This document shows, in pieces, positions 1 to 8,094 of a DNA stretch of 64,000 nt. Origin of the DNA: Aneurinibacillus sp. REN35 (GTDB lineage: Bacteria > Bacillota > Bacilli > Aneurinibacillales > Aneurinibacillaceae); the NCBI RefSeq assembly GCF_041379945.2, contig NZ_JBFTXJ020000010.1, forward strand, positions 62,001 to 126,000, written 5' to 3'. The notes beneath the pieces were generated by a model. The model did not search any database. It saw only the letters and a program-made list of their open reading frames with translations, and had not been told where the DNA came from. Within the stretch, counting starts at the first letter, position 1. Each line of letters opens with the position of its first letter. Made by a program: the position numbers and the translations under genes.

Positions 1-2106
1 GCAGAGCGGACGGCAGCAACGAGCGCTTCACCTGCACACATAGAAGCAAAGCCAATCCGCCTGACGACGGCTAAAGAAGTGGGGCGACAGGATACAGGCT
101 ATACGTCCGCAATAAAAAAGGACTACAAAGCGCAGCGTGTGCAGACCGCTGATATGCTTCGCCAAAGCGCTCATACGATCCATGATGTTCCAGGGTTATC
201 CGGTATTGCACGCGCGATGGAGCAGCGTGCAGAACGCCTAGACAAGAACCGCTTTACTGTAGCGTTGTTCGGTGCTTTCAGTGCGGGGAAATCTTCATTT
301 GCCAATGCGTTGATGGGTGATTTAATTCTTCCGGTTTCTCCAAATCCGACGACGGCTGCTATTAATAAGATTTTACCGCCGGATGAGCACAATCCGCATG
401 CCAGCGTACGCGTCCGTTTGAAAACGGAGCAGGATATTACAAGCGATGTGCTTCATTCACTTGATGTGTTCGGTGTGCAGGCGAATACCATTCAAGAGGC
501 AATTGAGCAGACCGCGACTCTTGATGCAGGAGACATTCACCCGACAGCAAAACCGCATTATAGTTTTCTTCGCGCGGTACAGAAAGGGTTCGGTGAGATC
601 GTCTCTCGTCTTGGCGAAGATCTTATTATCGGCCTTCAAGAGTTTCAGGAGTTTGTTGCGCAGGAGCATAAAGCGTGCTTTGTGGAATGGATTGAGTTGT
701 ATTACGATTGTCCGCTCACACAGCAGGGCATCATTCTTGTGGATACGCCGGGTGCCGATTCAATTAACGCTCGTCATACAGGCGTTGCTTTTGAGTACAT
801 CAAAAACGCCGATGCTGTATTGTTCGTCACATATTATAATCATGCATTCTCACATGCAGACCGCGAATTTCTCATACAGTTAGGGCGCGTTAAAGATACG
901 TTTGCTATGGATAAGATGTTCTTTATCGTAAATGCGGCGGACTTGGCCCAATCGAAAGAAGAGTTGGACGGCGTAGTAGATCATGTTGTACAAAATCTGG
1001 CTACGTGCGGAATTGTTCGTCCGCGCATTTATCCCGTATCGAGTCAGACTGCGCTCTTGGCTCGCATGGATGAGAAGGGCAAGCTGAGCGAATCAGCCGC
1101 AGGTATTCTTCGCAAACGATTGGGTATAAGGGAAGGGGAGGCACTTCCGGCTACAGAGGAAGCACTAAGCTTCTCCGGGCTTGCACATTTCGAAGAAGAA
1201 TTCATTTCCTTTACGCTTGAAGAACTTATGCAGATTGCTCTTAATGAAGCATTTGCTGAAGTTCGTCGCAGCATAAAAACGATGGATGATCTCATCCTAG
1301 CTGCGCGTCAGGATGTGAGCCTGCGTGAGCGCAAGCTGATTGAGGCTAAGAGTCATCAGGACCGTGCGCTGCAGGAGATTCATCAATGGGATACAACGGC
1401 TGATGTTCAGGCGGTAGAGAAGGAAATACAAGAACTTACGTATTATGTTAAGCAGAGGGTTATGCTGCGCTTTAGCGAGGCATTTCGCCATTCATTCAAT
1501 CCTTCGTCAATCCAAAATGACGGACGGGATTTGAAGAAGGCATTGCAGCAGGGACTTGAAGAATTATCACGTTTCCTGGCGTTTGATTTGGCACAGGAGA
1601 TGCGTGCCACAGCGCTGCGTATTGAGAAGTTCATGGCAGGCATAGGAGTGAAAATGCTTGAGCGGCTTGCGGTACGTATGCAGATCGAACACTTCGAACT
1701 TCGAACATGGGAGCAGCCTGCATATGACACGCCCGAGTTTGCCGCACAGTTCCCAGAAGGAACGACCAATGAGCTGCGAGGTTCGCTCAGCTTGTTTAAA
1801 AATCCGAAGCAGTTTTTTGAACAGGGCGGTCATGAAAAAATGAGGGAATCACTCGAACAGAAATATCAAAACCCGGTGCAGGCATATATAGGTGAAGGCG
1901 AGCACATTTTGCGCGAATACTATCTTGCGGCATTTCTGCATGAAATAAAGCAAGCTCGCACGCGTGCAGAAACGGAAGTGGAAGAGCATTTTGCAGGTCT
2001 TCTTGCTGCACTTAGTATGAAGATGGATGTAGAAGATCTTGCGCTGCGTAGGCAGAATGTAGAGGCCGGTTTGTCAGCCGCTGTCGCTTTGGTTGATCCA
2101 AAATAA
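1..2106 (+). CDS. Dynamin-like GTPase, C-terminal part (5' end outside window)
   Basis: The reading frame is open from base 1 without a stop, so the GTG at 79 is probably internal and the gene starts upstream. The visible 701 residues hold one full dynamin-type GTPase domain: a G1/P-loop GAFSAGKSS (nt about 271-300), a G3 motif VDTPGADS (nt about 739-762) and an NAAD-type G4 motif (nt about 940). A long helical stalk rich in charged residues follows. Bacterial dynamins bind GTP and remodel or protect the cell membrane. In Bacillus the DynA/YpbR protein carries two such units in tandem, and the open 5' end fits this being the second half. That last point is inference. A complete single-unit protein starting just upstream is the alternative. 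Confidence 0.85.
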   Translation, partial: AERTAATSASPAHIEAKPIRLTTAKEVGRQDTGYTSAIKKDYKAQRVQTADMLRQSAHTIHDVPGLSGIARAMEQRAERLDKNRFTVALFGAFSAGKSSFANALMGDLILPVSPNPTTAAINKILPPDEHNPHASVRVRLKTEQDITSDVLHSLDVFGVQANTIQEAIEQTATLDAGDIHPTAKPHYSFLRAVQKGFGEIVSRLGEDLIIGLQEFQEFVAQEHKACFVEWIELYYDCPLTQQGIILVDTPGADSINARHTGVAFEYIKNADAVLFVTYYNHAFSHADREFLIQLGRVKDTFAMDKMFFIVNAADLAQSKEELDGVVDHVVQNLATCGIVRPRIYPVSSQTALLARMDEKGKLSESAAGILRKRLGIREGEALPATEEALSFSGLAHFEEEFISFTLEELMQIALNEAFAEVRRSIKTMDDLILAARQDVSLRERKLIEAKSHQDRALQEIHQWDTTADVQAVEKEIQELTYYVKQRVMLRFSEAFRHSFNPSSIQNDGRDLKKALQQGLEELSRFLAFDLAQEMRATALRIEKFMAGIGVKMLERLAVRMQIEHFELRTWEQPAYDTPEFAAQFPEGTTNELRGSLSLFKNPKQFFEQGGHEKMRESLEQKYQNPVQAYIGEGEHILREYYLAAFLHEIKQARTRAETEVEEHFAGLLAALSMKMDVEDLALRRQNVEAGLSAAVALVDPK

Positions 2107-2194
2107 AACAATTATGTCTCGCTACTCTATGAATTTTCTACTATAATGAAAGAAGCAGTATAGAGAAAAAAAACGATGTGGTGGGTGATACCGG

Positions 2195-2620
2195 ATGAAA
2201 ATTGTCGAAACAAACCTTGTAGGCCAAGAGTTCTCCTTTGATTTGATCGATACCGCCCTGCATGACATCGGATTCAATCGTGGCGGCATGTTCGATTACG
2301 ATTGGGCTGCGTATGACTATCCGTTGTTGACGTCGAAGCTGGAAGATTTCATGTTTCTGCGCATTTTCACACGTGCTACGTCAGGTGAGATCGAACGTAG
2401 TAATTGCACAGTTCAGGTGACGGATGTGATGATCACCGGTGCTAAGTACCACGAAGGACTTGATTTCAGCAAAGAAATCGAGAAGAGCTACGTGGATCGT
2501 GCTCGCGAAATCATCAAAGAAGCTGCACAGCGGCTCAAAGCTGACAAGATTGACATCAATGTTCGTGATGCGAGCGTGACTGACCGCGAAATTCGCAGCG
2601 GTGTGCGTCCCGTATTCTAA
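2195..2620 (+). CDS. YugN-like family protein
   Basis: A 141-residue soluble protein with no signal peptide or membrane segment. The N-terminal pattern, a hydrophobic start, then GFNRGGMFDYDWAAYDYP and a short beta-rich middle, resembles the Bacillus YugN family, whose function is unknown. The ATG follows GTGGGTGATACCGG, with GGTGA as the likely ribosome site. It stands alone, with a TATAAT element about 50 bp upstream (2142-2147) and a strong hairpin directly downstream. No catalytic motif can be named. Confidence 0.7.
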   Translation: MKIVETNLVGQEFSFDLIDTALHDIGFNRGGMFDYDWAAYDYPLLTSKLEDFMFLRIFTRATSGEIERSNCTVQVTDVMITGAKYHEGLDFSKEIEKSYVDRAREIIKEAAQRLKADKIDINVRDASVTDREIRSGVRPVF

Positions 2621-2630
2621 ACACAAATAA

Positions 2631-2667
2631 AGAGAGGCCTTCGGTCGTTTTGTCCGAAGGCCTCTCT
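2631..2667. terminator. Perfect 14-bp hairpin after the YugN-like gene
   Basis: Arms AGAGAGGCCTTCGG and CCGAAGGCCTCTCT enclose a 9-base loop. The T-rich tract is on the minus-strand side (TTATTTGTG) and none follows on the plus strand, so plus-strand termination is plausible but not classical. Confidence 0.6.
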
Positions 2668-2708
2668 ACTATGTAGAAAGCAAGCATGATGGGAGAAGGG
2701 TGAGGGCG

Positions 2709-3173
2709 ATGAAAAACATATGGGGCATGGGGTTTATAGCTTTGCTGCTGGTATTCGTACTTACGGCCTGTGGGCAAGAGAAGACAGGTGAAGAGAAGAA
2801 TGCCACAAGTATGAAAGTGTCGTTTAAAGCACCGGACAATATAGAAGCGGGAAAAAAAATGGAGTATAGCGTTCACATCGAAAAAGACGGACAACCAGTA
2901 AAAGATGCAGACGTTGTCGTTCAACTGGAGATGGCAGCGATGGATCATGGGAAGAATGGCTTCCGTGCAACAATGATGGAGCCTGGTACATATAAAGGAC
3001 AAGCAGTATTGCCAATGGGGGGAGATTGGCTTGCTTACGTGCAGATAAAAGCAGGGGGAGAAGACATGACTGAACAGTTTGCATTCAAAGCTAAAGGGGA
3101 TATGATGCTTCCAGAAGAGATGGATAAAGTCGGACTGCAGGAAGACGGATCATTAAAGAACCCAGATTTTTAA
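2709..3173 (+). CDS. Lipoprotein with YtkA/FixH-like domain
   Basis: A 154-residue exported lipoprotein. The N-terminus has a basic start, a hydrophobic stretch (GFIALLLVFVLTAC) and a lipobox ending LTAC, so the Cys is the expected acylation site. The mature part is an Ig-like beta domain with the pattern EKDGQPVKDADVVVQLEM and several Met/His residues (AAMDHGKNG, GDMMLPEEMD), as in YtkA-like proteins of Bacilli. The family is often linked to copper or respiratory-complex assembly, but nothing nearby confirms a metal role here. A GTG at 2700 is an alternative start. The ATG is preferred because GGTGA lies five bases before it. Confidence 0.7.
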   Translation: MKNIWGMGFIALLLVFVLTACGQEKTGEEKNATSMKVSFKAPDNIEAGKKMEYSVHIEKDGQPVKDADVVVQLEMAAMDHGKNGFRATMMEPGTYKGQAVLPMGGDWLAYVQIKAGGEDMTEQFAFKAKGDMMLPEEMDKVGLQEDGSLKNPDF

Positions 3174-3174
3174 T

Positions 3175-3224
3175 AAAAAGAAGCGCACAAGGTTCTGTTC
3201 AGTAACCATGTACGCTTCTTTTTT
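3175..3224 (+). terminator. Rho-independent terminator of the lipoprotein gene
   Basis: Outer arms AAAAAGAAGCG and CGCTTCTTTTT, with an inner GGTT/AACC pair, followed by a T run. Confidence 0.8.
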
Positions 3225-3226
3225 CA

Positions 3227-3460
3227 TTATGTTCTAGCAGCCGATACATAGTTACGGGCCAGCATCTCGTCGTAAGGCTTACTCATCCACGAATCTTCCG
3301 TATCAGGTCTATTTGCATGCGCCCATTCTGTACTGTCTGCTGTCTGCGCCGTCCGGATGTCATGTTTCTCGGATAATGAGAGAGGCGTAGAGGAATGGGG
3401 AGTCTTTGTTGAATAGCTCATGCACGTGTCAATGATTTCATCCCAGTTGGCGAAGCTCAT
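3227..3460 (-). CDS. Small hypothetical protein
   Basis: A 77-residue polar protein, rich in Ser, Thr and Asp, with no membrane segment and no family I recognise. The ATG is preceded by AAGGGAG at a rather long 12-base spacing. Its 3' end abuts the terminator of the convergent lipoprotein gene. About 200 bp of leader precede it and contain a second AGGAGG with no usable in-frame start. It is credited mainly for its position, intact frame and ribosome site. Confidence 0.45.
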   Translation of the reverse strand: MSFANWDEIIDTCMSYSTKTPHSSTPLSLSEKHDIRTAQTADSTEWAHANRPDTEDSWMSKPYDEMLARNYVSAART

Positions 3461-3657
3461 AATTGAGTCATTCTCCCTTCTTTTGAAATCCGTGCCTCGA
3501 TACCGGTTCGCTATTGTGCCAAGTAGAGTCTCTAGCTGGCCTCCTTTCCTGTCATTTGCTTTATTATAAAAAAGGATAGAAAAAATAACAATATTAATTT
3601 TGTAATTTTCTATTAATTAAAACGAAAGAGGTCGATAGGTGTGTTTTTCATATAATT

Positions 3658-3690
3658 GCAAAAGGACGGGAGATATTCCCGCCCTTTTGC
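3658..3690 (-). terminator. Terminator of brnQ
   Basis: Near-perfect palindrome with arms GCAAAAGGGCGGGA and TCCCGTCCTTTTGC on the minus strand, just past the brnQ stop. Confidence 0.8.
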
Positions 3691-3696
3691 ATGTGT

Positions 3697-5046
3697 TTAT
3701 TCTGTCACGGTTTTATTTGGAGCAGATGTAAAGGATGCTACAATACCACCGATGATAATTCCGATGATCGCTGGCATGATCCAGCCTAAGCCCTGTGATA
3801 GCAGCCCGCTCATAAGAGGGAGTTGTATCAGCGCATTCGTAACAGCAGGGAAGGTAATTCCTGCTGCACTGAGACCATCAAGTATAGACAGTACTGCCGC
3901 ACCAATCACACCTCCGACATATACGGGACGGCGTCCTTGGAACAGCGTATTTGTCAGCGTGAGAATAATCAGGACGATAGCAATCGGATACAGCGTCACC
4001 AGAAGAGGTACAGAAATCTTCAGAATGGTAGAAAGACCGAAATTGGTAATTACCACACTGAATAGAACCAAAATCGACAGAACAAGACGATACGAGAGGC
4101 GATTGTTCGTCAGATTTGAGAAGAATTCCGCGCAGCTTGTAATCAATCCTACCCCTGTGGTTAAGCAGGCAAATGTAACTGCAAACGACAGCAGGATCAA
4201 TCCGCCTTGTCCAAGCAATTCTTTGGCCATTAGTGTGATTAATTGTCCGCCGTTTTCATATGGTCCGACTACGTGACCGCTCGTGGCACCGAGATAGGTT
4301 AAACCGACATACAAAAGTCCGAGACCGGTTACAGCAATGACGCCCGACTTGATAATGATTTTGGCCTGCATATTTTTGTTTGTAATACCAAGCTCGCGTA
4401 CTGTGTTAGCAATTACGATACCGAATACGAGAGCAGCCAGCGTATCCATCGTATTATAGCCTTCTAGAAACCCTTTTGAAAACGGATTTTCTAATGTTGC
4501 AGTTGAATATCCCCCATCGCCAAGAGGTGAAATTGCCCCACGGATTAGTAATACGGCTAGCAGGACAATCATAATTGGTGTAAGAATTTTACCGAAACGG
4601 TCAACCAGCTTGCCAGGATGCAGGCATAGCCAGAACGCAATACCGAAGAATACGATGCTGTAGATGAGCAGACTTGTCGTAGAGCCGCGAACACCTTCCG
4701 GCAGGAATGGTGCGACCCCAATTTCGTAAGCTACCGCACTTGTACGTGGAATGGCTAACAGCGGTCCAATTGCCAAATATGTGAGTACTGAAAAGATAAC
4801 AGAGAATACAGGATTGACGCGGTTCCCCATTAACCGCACATTGCCTCCTGCGCTTGCAACTGCCGCTACACCCAATAGTGGCAGACCCACACCAGTGATC
4901 AGAAACCCAAGGATTGCTGTCCACATCGCCGGTCCAGCATCATGGCCTAAAGTCGGCGGGAAAATAATGTTGCCTGCTCCTAAAAAGAGCGCGAATGTCA
5001 TTAAACCAACAGCCCATAGTTCTTTTACTGATAACACTTGCTTCAT
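3697..5046 (-). CDS. brnQ: Branched-chain amino acid transport system II carrier protein BrnQ
   Basis: A 449-residue integral membrane protein with about 12 hydrophobic helices. It is a sodium- or proton-coupled symporter for leucine, isoleucine and valine (LIVCS family). Early hallmarks such as FALFLGAGNIIFPP and GFLITGVGLP match BrnQ closely, and the length is typical. The frame is open for 19 further codons upstream, but the ATG at 5046 follows AAGGAGGAAGT at ideal spacing and is taken as the start. It is transcribed alone. No T-box or other leader element was seen in the 130 bp upstream. Confidence 0.93.
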   Translation of the reverse strand: MKQVLSVKELWAVGLMTFALFLGAGNIIFPPTLGHDAGPAMWTAILGFLITGVGLPLLGVAAVASAGGNVRLMGNRVNPVFSVIFSVLTYLAIGPLLAIPRTSAVAYEIGVAPFLPEGVRGSTTSLLIYSIVFFGIAFWLCLHPGKLVDRFGKILTPIMIVLLAVLLIRGAISPLGDGGYSTATLENPFSKGFLEGYNTMDTLAALVFGIVIANTVRELGITNKNMQAKIIIKSGVIAVTGLGLLYVGLTYLGATSGHVVGPYENGGQLITLMAKELLGQGGLILLSFAVTFACLTTGVGLITSCAEFFSNLTNNRLSYRLVLSILVLFSVVITNFGLSTILKISVPLLVTLYPIAIVLIILTLTNTLFQGRRPVYVGGVIGAAVLSILDGLSAAGITFPAVTNALIQLPLMSGLLSQGLGWIMPAIIGIIIGGIVASFTSAPNKTVTE

Positions 5047-5175
5047 ACTTCCTCCTTGTACCCTAACCCAATAAATGACTGAATTTTTAGTCGTATCTGT
5101 CAAACGACTTATCTATCATACCATATTTTATTTATAAATAAAGTATAATACATAAATTCAAAATAGAAAAACTAT

Positions 5176-5607
5176 TCATTTTTTATAGGGGAAAACAAGA
5201 GAAGGCCACTGAGAAAGTGTAAAGCTTATGAGAAGTCGATGTTCCTTAGTAATCACTTCGATCAGTCCAAGTTTTTCTTCCTGCTTGATAAGGATCGGTT
5301 CCTTCCGACGTAAAAACATCGGAGCCTGTGTGAGTGAAAAAAAGATGCTCTCATCTTGGTCATAGAAATCAATTGTTTGGCTTGGTTCACAAATATAGAG
5401 GCTGCGTAAGTGAATGACACGTCCTTGATGAATGCGATGCCATTCAAATACACCTAATCCCGTCATCTCGGTGTGCTGACGATAGGCTGATAGCGGCACA
5501 AAGGAGAGATAGAGAGGCTGCGATTGATTTTTTTGTTGAAGCAGATGAGAGACTAGGAGTATTTCGCGAATTTCGTGTATAAGATGTAGAAAGCGGATAA
5601 CAGCCAT
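5176..5607 (-). CDS. Hypothetical protein, about 143 residues
   Basis: A mixed hydrophobic and charged protein, His-rich near the N-terminus (FLHLIHEIREILLVSHLL), with no signal peptide or recognised domain. The ATG at 5607 follows AAAGGAGT at 11-12 bases. A TTG at 5637 in the same frame is a weaker option because the ribosome site would lie inside the gene. It sits alone between brnQ and a divergent gene. The function is unknown. Confidence 0.5.
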   Translation of the reverse strand: MAVIRFLHLIHEIREILLVSHLLQQKNQSQPLYLSFVPLSAYRQHTEMTGLGVFEWHRIHQGRVIHLRSLYICEPSQTIDFYDQDESIFFSLTQAPMFLRRKEPILIKQEEKLGLIEVITKEHRLLISFTLSQWPSLVFPYKK

Positions 5608-5823
5608 AGATATGAATGACTCCTTTACGCAATACAATATGTGGCGTTGACGCTATTCAAGTAGTATGTACGAATAAAGGGAAGAACATACAAAAGAATC
5701 AGGATAAAAAATTTAGAATTTTTGAACATTGTTAAACAGATTAAATAATACTAGGTTCGTTGTAACAAATTTGTTACAATTGCTGTAATAGGGAAGAGAA
5801 TCTTAAAAGTTGGAGGGTATCTT

Positions 5824-6327
5824 ATGCCAGAGACTCAGTTGAAAGAAATCTGTGAGGAGTCCTACAACAGATTGAAGAAAGTTTGTATGGAACTAGAGAA
5901 GTTCTTAAACTCGACGACGTTGAATCAATTAGTACAAACCTCTTCTAACCCTGAGGAGTATGAACCGTATTATCGAGACTACCTATCCGATTTTCGCCAT
6001 CTCCTCGTTAACTGTGAAAATGCCTATGAGAAGTTAGGTATTTGCCTGCGCCGCGCCCGTTTTAATAAAGAATTCGCGGAAGAAGCCCTCTATACGGTAT
6101 ACCACACTTGTGTAAACGTATTCTTTTATCCGAAGGGAGAAGTATACGAAGAGGATGGCCGTAATTCGTATACAGGCCGTGATGCGATTATCTTCCATAA
6201 AGAAGTAACTCCCGACCTTAAAGAGATGACTTTAGGCATGTCAAAAGTATTTGAATACCTAAGAGACGAACTTCAGTATTATGAAACAGACTATGTGACG
6301 ATGAAACGGATGAGTACAGTTCGCTAA
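5824..6327 (+). CDS. DUF3907 / YpuI-like protein
   Basis: A 167-residue soluble, mostly helical protein rich in Tyr, Glu and Arg (for example YEPYYRDYLSDFRHLL and CVNVFFYPKGEVYEEDGRN). The overall pattern resembles Bacillus YpuI (DUF3907), which has no assigned activity. The ATG follows TTGGAGGGTATCTT, a strong ribosome site. It is a single gene closed by a shared convergent terminator. Confidence 0.6.
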   Translation: MPETQLKEICEESYNRLKKVCMELEKFLNSTTLNQLVQTSSNPEEYEPYYRDYLSDFRHLLVNCENAYEKLGICLRRARFNKEFAEEALYTVYHTCVNVFFYPKGEVYEEDGRNSYTGRDAIIFHKEVTPDLKEMTLGMSKVFEYLRDELQYYETDYVTMKRMSTVR

Positions 6328-6347
6328 TCGCATAAAAAAAAGTATAC

Positions 6348-6386
6348 AATCTCCCGCTGTTTATAAGGCAGCGGGAGATTTTTTTA
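6348..6386. terminator. Bidirectional terminator
   Basis: Arms AATCTCCCGCTG and CAGCGGGAGATT with T-rich flanks on both strands, between the convergent YpuI-like and subtilase genes. Confidence 0.85.
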
Positions 6387-6400
6387 TACGTGTAGCTCTT

Positions 6401-7825
6401 CTACATAAATAGTTGTCGAAGCCACTCAAGCAGACCTCCGTTTTTATGCGGTGTGGGTTCTTGCTTGGGTGCGGTCGGCTGAGCGGCATTTTGCATTTTG
6501 ATGCCTGCCAGTTGCAGCGCGCGCGGTACGTCCATAATGCCGTAACCGTAATGCTGATCCCAGCCTTTGATGCCGGCATCGGTTGTAGCCTCTCGGATGA
6601 TCTTCATTACTTCTCTATTGCTTAATGAAGAATTTAGCGAACGAATAAGTCCGGCTAATCCGGCGACATGAGGACAAGCCATAGAGGTACCGGATAATGA
6701 AGCATAATCCTTTTGAATGTACGTGCTTGGAATGTCTACTCCAGGTGCTGACACATCAATATGAGGACCGAAATTGGAGAACTCGGCCTGTTTTCCCTTC
6801 CAGTCAACTGCAGCTACGCTGATTACCTCAGGGTAAGCGGCAGGATAGCTAGGCTGATTCGTATGGTCGTTTCCGCTTGCAGCGATCATGATGACATTTT
6901 TACTGAAAGCGTACTTAATTGCATCATGAAGTACGTTAGAGGGATGATAATTTCCAACACTCATGTTGATGACCTTGGCGCCATGATCGGCTGCCCAAAT
7001 AATGCCGCGGGCAATATCAAAAGAAGAGCCGCTGCCGTCTGCCCCAATGCCTTTAACCGGCATAATCTTGTTATTCCAGGCAATGCCAGCAATCCCTTGC
7101 TGGTTGTTGGTTTTTGCTGCGATAATGCCGGCAACATGCGTGCCGTGTCCATTATCATCCTGTGCCTTGTTAGAGTCGTTTAGCACATTATAGCCGCTCA
7201 CTAATTTTCCCTGAAATTCAGGATGGGTTAAGTCAACGCCCGTATCAATCACGGCGATAATTACATCGGGTTTTCCTTTGGTGATATCCCAGGCTTTTTC
7301 CATGTCGATTGCAGGCATGTTCCATTGATAGCGAGGATAGAGCGTATCGTTAGGCGTTGCATTCGGCAGAAGCAAATAATTGGGCTCAGCAAACCGGACA
7401 TCCTGTCGTTTATTAAAGTATGCGATCAATTCATCGGTAGACATTGTATGTGATTTGAAAATATAAAGCGTACCGGACCCTGCTTTTTTCCAACCGTTAA
7501 TATGGGTCATTGTCTGCTTCAGATTATCAGGCGCAGGAGGTGTCTTGAATTTGACGGTAACTTCCCGTTTCATGTAATGGCTCGTCTGTTTGCTGTTATG
7601 GTGAATCGTAATAACATGGCCGCTGCTATCAAGCTGTTTGCGTGCTTCCTGAACTTCACTAATATAGTTAATCCGGTAAAATTTACTTTTCTCCTGTGTC
7701 TGTTGCACAACAGGGGGAGATGCTTGTTTGGGCGGTGCTGCGCTGCGCTTCGGCTCGGCAAATAAAAAATATGCGGCCAACAGCACAGCCAGCCCGCCAG
7801 CGCCATATCGAACAAAGCGTTTCAT
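6401..7825 (-). CDS. Membrane-anchored subtilisin-family (S8) serine protease
   Basis: A 474-residue extracytoplasmic protease. It has an N-terminal membrane anchor or signal (residues 8-23), a prodomain of the inhibitor-I9 type (about 85-150, ending FAEPNY), then the catalytic domain. The triad is visible: Asp194 in AVIDTGVD, His227 in NGHGTHVAG and Ser381 in SGTSMACPH, with oxyanion Asn319 in AASGND. The sequence resembles thermitase-like subtilases. The C-terminus adds a short Pro/Gln-rich tail ending in GGLLEWLRQLFM, which could be an amphipathic helix. The ATG at 7825 follows CTAAGGAGGTTCCTC. The frame is open 19 codons further upstream but without a ribosome site. No signal peptidase motif is certain, so it may remain membrane-tethered. 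Confidence 0.92.
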   Translation of the reverse strand: MKRFVRYGAGGLAVLLAAYFLFAEPKRSAAPPKQASPPVVQQTQEKSKFYRINYISEVQEARKQLDSSGHVITIHHNSKQTSHYMKREVTVKFKTPPAPDNLKQTMTHINGWKKAGSGTLYIFKSHTMSTDELIAYFNKRQDVRFAEPNYLLLPNATPNDTLYPRYQWNMPAIDMEKAWDITKGKPDVIIAVIDTGVDLTHPEFQGKLVSGYNVLNDSNKAQDDNGHGTHVAGIIAAKTNNQQGIAGIAWNNKIMPVKGIGADGSGSSFDIARGIIWAADHGAKVINMSVGNYHPSNVLHDAIKYAFSKNVIMIAASGNDHTNQPSYPAAYPEVISVAAVDWKGKQAEFSNFGPHIDVSAPGVDIPSTYIQKDYASLSGTSMACPHVAGLAGLIRSLNSSLSNREVMKIIREATTDAGIKGWDQHYGYGIMDVPRALQLAGIKMQNAAQPTAPKQEPTPHKNGGLLEWLRQLFM

Positions 7826-7974
7826 GAGGAACCTCCTTAGGGAAGTGATGCGTTGCTTATAGCGTGTGGCAGGTGTGGGCATTGTATGAAAGGTGGATTT
7901 TTACAGCCTGAAAACCACTGTCATACCTTGTGCTGACAGGAGGAAATTAACACGAAAAAATCATAATTTTTTGA

Positions 7975-7989
7975 AGGTAAACGCTTTTA
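7975..7989 (+). promoter_or_regulatory. Possible cre (CcpA) site upstream of acsA
   Basis: AGGTAAACGCTTTTA matches the consensus WTGNAANCGNWWNCA except at two positions. It lies about 110 bp before the acsA start, and acsA of Bacillus subtilis is known to be CcpA-controlled. With two mismatches this is a weak call. Confidence 0.35.
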
Positions 7990-8094
7990 TTTGTGGAATA
8001 AGTATAGTACAGTGTTGTATAACAAACAGAATTTTCGCTAAAGTAAAAAGCTCTGCCGAAGAGCTAGAATATTACTCGGATGGGGGTTGAAACC

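Noticed and set aside
3461-3657. Leader upstream of the 77-residue gene as a possible riboswitch
   Set aside because: It contains an AGGAGG and some pairing, but no known riboswitch consensus (SAM, c-di-GMP, c-di-AMP, ykkC, preQ1) could be matched.
3656-4276. A 206-codon plus-strand open frame
   Set aside because: It is antisense to brnQ, with no ribosome site and no family resemblance.
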